64,000 nt of DNA from Prinsepia uniflora (Eukaryota; Streptophyta; Magnoliopsida; Rosales; Rosaceae): positions 32,279,742-32,343,741 of the forward strand of contig CM064873.1 in NCBI GenBank assembly GCA_032719365.1. The letters run 5' to 3'. Below the pieces are notes generated by a model. That model saw only the letters and a list, made by a program, of their open reading frames with translations, was not told where the DNA came from and did not search any database. The first letter of the stretch is position 1, and the number at the start of each line of letters is the position of its first letter. The position numbers were made by a program, and so were the translations under genes. This document shows, in pieces, positions 61,201 through 64,000 of this stretch.

Positions 61201-61819
61201 TCTGAGTTTAAAGACTCGTTGATATCCCGGGAAGGCCTGTTTATGCGCATGGTTTTGAGTTTAAAGACTCGGGCGCACTTGTTATCCAGCAAAATGTTTG
61301 ACTTGTGATTTATTGATGATTTCTGATGTTTCGGTTGAGTTGGGAAGTGGCCCGGTATATGGTTGTTGGTTTTGATTCGTGGTTTTGGGCTGAGGCCCGG
61401 TGTTTATGATTGCGGGCTAAGACCCGATGGTTGAGAAAGGAAAATGATTTTGAGGTTCATACGAGTTCTTCCTTATGTTGAAATTTTGATACACAGTTTT
61501 ATTATGTGGAAAATCTTAACCGATGACGAAATGTTTTCGTATGCATGCATTGGTTTTGCGCGGAGGGTAGAAACGTTTGTTGTAACTGTTTTGCTAAACT
61601 GATTCATTTTTGTCCACTTACACCCTTTTGGTTTTTATTGACCCTCCAGGTCGTGGCGCGTTGTCCGAGGCTGTACGAGGGGCGGAGGCATGAGTAAATA
61701 CGTGTGGCTATCCCTGGTTTGGCAAGCACTGAGGGTAACTTGGGTTTTTCAGTCTTCTTGCCAGACGGGAGCAGGACTGGGCACGGTTGTCGATGCCCCT
61801 TTCGGGGGCGATCCTGTCA
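58266..61819 (+). mobile_element. Solo LTR 'I' (plus) inside H
   Basis: It starts TGTAACGACCCATCCC and ends GGGCGATCCTGTCA, with perfect duplications TCATC at 58261-58265 and 61820-61824. At 3554 bp it is the longest LTR here. It carries the GCGCGTG block (59777-59830), GTGAGTGGAC with ATGCATGCAT (60126-60162), TTTAAAGAC dyads (60985-61272), ATGCATGCAT (61541) and GTCCACTTACAC (61613). Confidence 0.9.
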
Positions 61820-62214
61820 TCATCCCTAACCTTCAGTCGAACCGGTTCTCTGGTTTTGAATCGGGCCTAACCGGTCTGGACCGCCGTGGCCGGTTCAACG
61901 TCCAATCTCTTCTATTTTCAATCTAATCTTTCCCTTTTTGATTCCTAAACCTTCCTAACATCAAACCTAATCTTCCTAGTTATTAAAAACATAGAAAAAC
62001 CCATTGAAAACTCACCTTCCATGGACAAGCCGTGAGCTTGAACTTCAAGCTTGGTTCCTTGACTTCCTAGCCACCCATTTCCTTCCAAATTGATCCTCCT
62101 CAAGTCTCCTTAGTCCCTAGGTCTCAAGGGAATTGAGTAGGACTCAAAACACCAATCAAAACCAAACTTTCAATTTTTGAATATTAAAAAGAGCTCTCGG
62201 GTTTGGTCGACTTA

Positions 62215-62228
62215 CCCCCCCCCCCCCC
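62215..62228. repeat. Poly-C run in LTR H
   Basis: There are 14 consecutive C, followed by a further CTCCTCCCCCCC. Such a run is prone to length error in assembly. Confidence 0.9.
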
Positions 62229-63104
62229 TCCTCCCCCCCGTCGTGAGCCGTTGTGGACCGCCGTCCTTGCCTTTCTTAGTCCTTCATCATTCCTCACACA
62301 ACCGTGTTGATGCAAGGTGATGGTGGTGGTGAGGTGTGGTGTGGGTATTTGTTCAAGAAAATGGGAAAATGGTGGTTTCGGGTTTATGAGAAAACAAAGA
62401 GGGAGGATGGTAGTGATCAGGTGAGAGGGAGATGAGATGGACGGCCAGGATGAAGGGGAAGGGTGAGATGAAGGGCTAGGATAAAAAGTGGTTAGGAAAT
62501 GATTAAAATAAAACAAGTGGACCAATCACATCTTAGATCCAATAATTGGGGGTTTGGGCCAATGAGATGAGTGACACTTGTTACTCATCCATGGGTCCCA
62601 CCTAAATATCTGCCCAATCAGATACTATCAAGTATCTTTGCCTCGTAATGCGCATAATAGTAAAATCGAACTTTTGTGACCCATAATTTTCCCGTTCGAA
62701 GTCCGATTTCGGCGTGCCGCCTATCTACGGATGCATATCGTCCCAATCTACGTAACGGCCCTCTGCCCTCGGCCAGCGGACCTCCCGGTCCAAAAGTCAA
62801 CTATTTTCCCTCTTTTAACCAAATTACCAAAATACCCATGAACTTCCGAACGTCATAACTTCTTACTCGAACGTCGAAATCGAACGTACCACCTGTCTAT
62901 AAACACGTGACGTCCCGAACTACATCACAGTCATCGGCCAAAGTCCATTTGACCGCCTGAATGAAAAGTCAACGTTTTGCCCATTCCAAGGGCAAAATTG
63001 TCATTTCGCACCTTCCGTCTAAAAGTACCCCACTAATCACCGATTAATCTCACTAATCCTTGATTAGTCACTAATCTAATCCTGGAATTCGGGAGATCGT
63101 TACA

Positions 63105-63938
63105 AATTATCCATATCGCAACTAAATGATCATTTCTTTACTCTAAACTGTCCCCAAGAGAAGATCCATCGTCACAAAAATATGAAAAATGACTAAAAAA
63201 ATCAAGGAATTTTACCTTGATGTTTCGATCAACTTTTCCAGCTTCGTACATAGGTGTTTCCCGCATCCAAACTCTTTATTTCTCACTCCAAAATGGTCCT
63301 ATGAACTTTCTTCACCTTCTAGGACCCCCAAACAGGCACGACAACGCTGCAAGTCAACATGGCAACCCACGACCATTTTTAAGTTTCTCAGCCATGGGTG
63401 TTCTCCTTCTTCTTAGTACTCCTCTCTATAACTAGCATGTTCTCTCTTCTTATTCTACCTCCACACTTTTTCTCTAAGTCTCATCCTCTTTCGTAATACC
63501 CTGGTTTCACTCCTTCACCTTTATCTCTTGTTTTCCTTTTTTTCTTCATTTTTAAGCTCACTCTCACCAAATGCCCAAATATCACTCACACTTCCTATAT
63601 ATAGCACTCAAGGTCGGTGGAGAGAAATACCAAAAAAAAAAAAATCAGCATGAAGTCAATACTAGGGCATTCTAGAATAATCTACTCTTCATAGTAAAAT
63701 GACCAAAATACCCCTAAGCCTTCCTTGACCCATAACATGATTATTTGGCCTCTATTCTCGACATGCTACCTGTCTACGTACTCAGGAGGCTGAGACCTTC
63801 ATAACGGTCTTTTTTTAACTTTCTAAAAAGGTCCTTGCCAAAAGTCAACACTTTGACTTTTTTGGTCAAAAGTCAACTATTTGACTTTCACGGGAAAAAT
63901 GCTCATTTTTTATTTTCTCGAATATCTAGGGTGTTACA
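63105..63938 (-). mobile_element. Diverged LTR 5' end 'J' (minus), left border unclear
   Basis: The right end is TAGGGTGTTACA. Upstream of it, in reverse complement, are the leader features of this LTR superfamily: AAAAGTCAAC repeats, the ACCTGTCTACGTACTCAG word, and CCAAAATACCC. It resembles LTR Q at low identity (ACATGGCAAC, GTTTCTCAG). No TGACAGG start is visible, so it may be the 5' LTR of the old element Q or a separate remnant. Confidence 0.45.
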
Positions 63939-64000
63939 CATGGAAGGAAGGGTGCTCCTTTCTTTTCCTTGTCTGATTCTGCTAATTAGGGGCATGAGGT

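Larger units (their letters stand above)
56367..63104 (-). mobile_element. Solo LTR 'H' (minus), split by I
   Basis: The segments are 56367-58265 and 61820-63104, about 3.2 kb. It starts TGTTAGGACCCGTCTC and ends CGGGAGATCGTTACA. Flanks are AATGA and AATTA (4 of 5). CTGTGAGTGGAC lies near 56571 and GTCCACTCACAG near 57892, again an exact inverted pair. Between them is a long array of about 15 modules of the GGGCCTCNNGCCCGA type (57285-57670). Confidence 0.82.

Noticed and set aside
61040..61272. Regular short repeats resembling a CRISPR array
   Set aside because: The units are dyads within a plant LTR, with variable spacing, no conserved long repeat and no cas genes.
24364..63938. Reading the whole nest as one giant element Q with paired LTRs
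   Set aside because: The right-hand LTR lacks a clear start and primer-site neighbour, similarity to LTR Q is low, and the outer flanks (CTGAG versus CATGG) do not match. Kept only as a possibility.

Overview
The window looks like nuclear DNA from a flowering plant, most likely a eudicot. It holds one spliced gene with plant-style introns and promoter motifs, hAT and Helitron fragments, a Cassandra-type TRIM, and very dense LTR retroelements. No bacterial or organellar gene organisation is visible. Nearly all short open frames lie inside LTRs and are not genes.

Layout. 1-8466 is a nest of four LTRs of one superfamily; the left parts of two lie outside the window. 8467-12639 is AT-rich with no recognisable gene. 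12640-15187 is a solo LTR. 15188-18317 is AT-rich and carries a hAT-like non-autonomous element (8-bp target duplication) and two abutting short Helitron-like units. 18425-23618 (minus strand) is the only convincing protein gene: eight exons coding for a 553-residue plant NUFIP homologue, a box C/D snoRNP assembly factor. Its upstream region has a telo-box and a site II motif, the promoter pair typical of plant ribosome-biogenesis genes.

24364-63938 is a large nest. An old minus-strand element (LTR 24364-26280, then a PPT-like motif) appears to have had its internal DNA interrupted by solo LTRs A (27493-39269), E (39987-42997), F (43630-55912) and H (56367-63104), plus a 300-bp TRIM-like solo LTR. 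LTR A contains B and D; B contains C and an intact Cassandra TRIM; F contains the only complete large element, G (44436-53909); H contains I. Most boundaries rest on 5-bp target duplications read directly from the sequence.

G has 3.3-kb LTRs differing at roughly 40 positions by eye, a tRNA-Met type primer site, a polypurine tract and about 2.9 kb of non-coding interior. It is a LARD-like non-autonomous element, probably mobilised by a Ty3/Gypsy partner that is not in the window.

The most unusual signal is inside the LTRs. A 0.7-1.5 kb core is bracketed by inverted copies of GTGAGTGGAC/GTCCACTCAC plus TGCATGCA. It is filled with short dyads whose arms change sequence together between modules and between copies (for example GACATC/GATGTC, AGCATC/GATGCT, AGCGTC/GACGCT; GAGT/ACTC versus GGGT/ACCC). 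This looks like selection for paired structure or dimeric binding sites, and I do not recognise it as a described feature.
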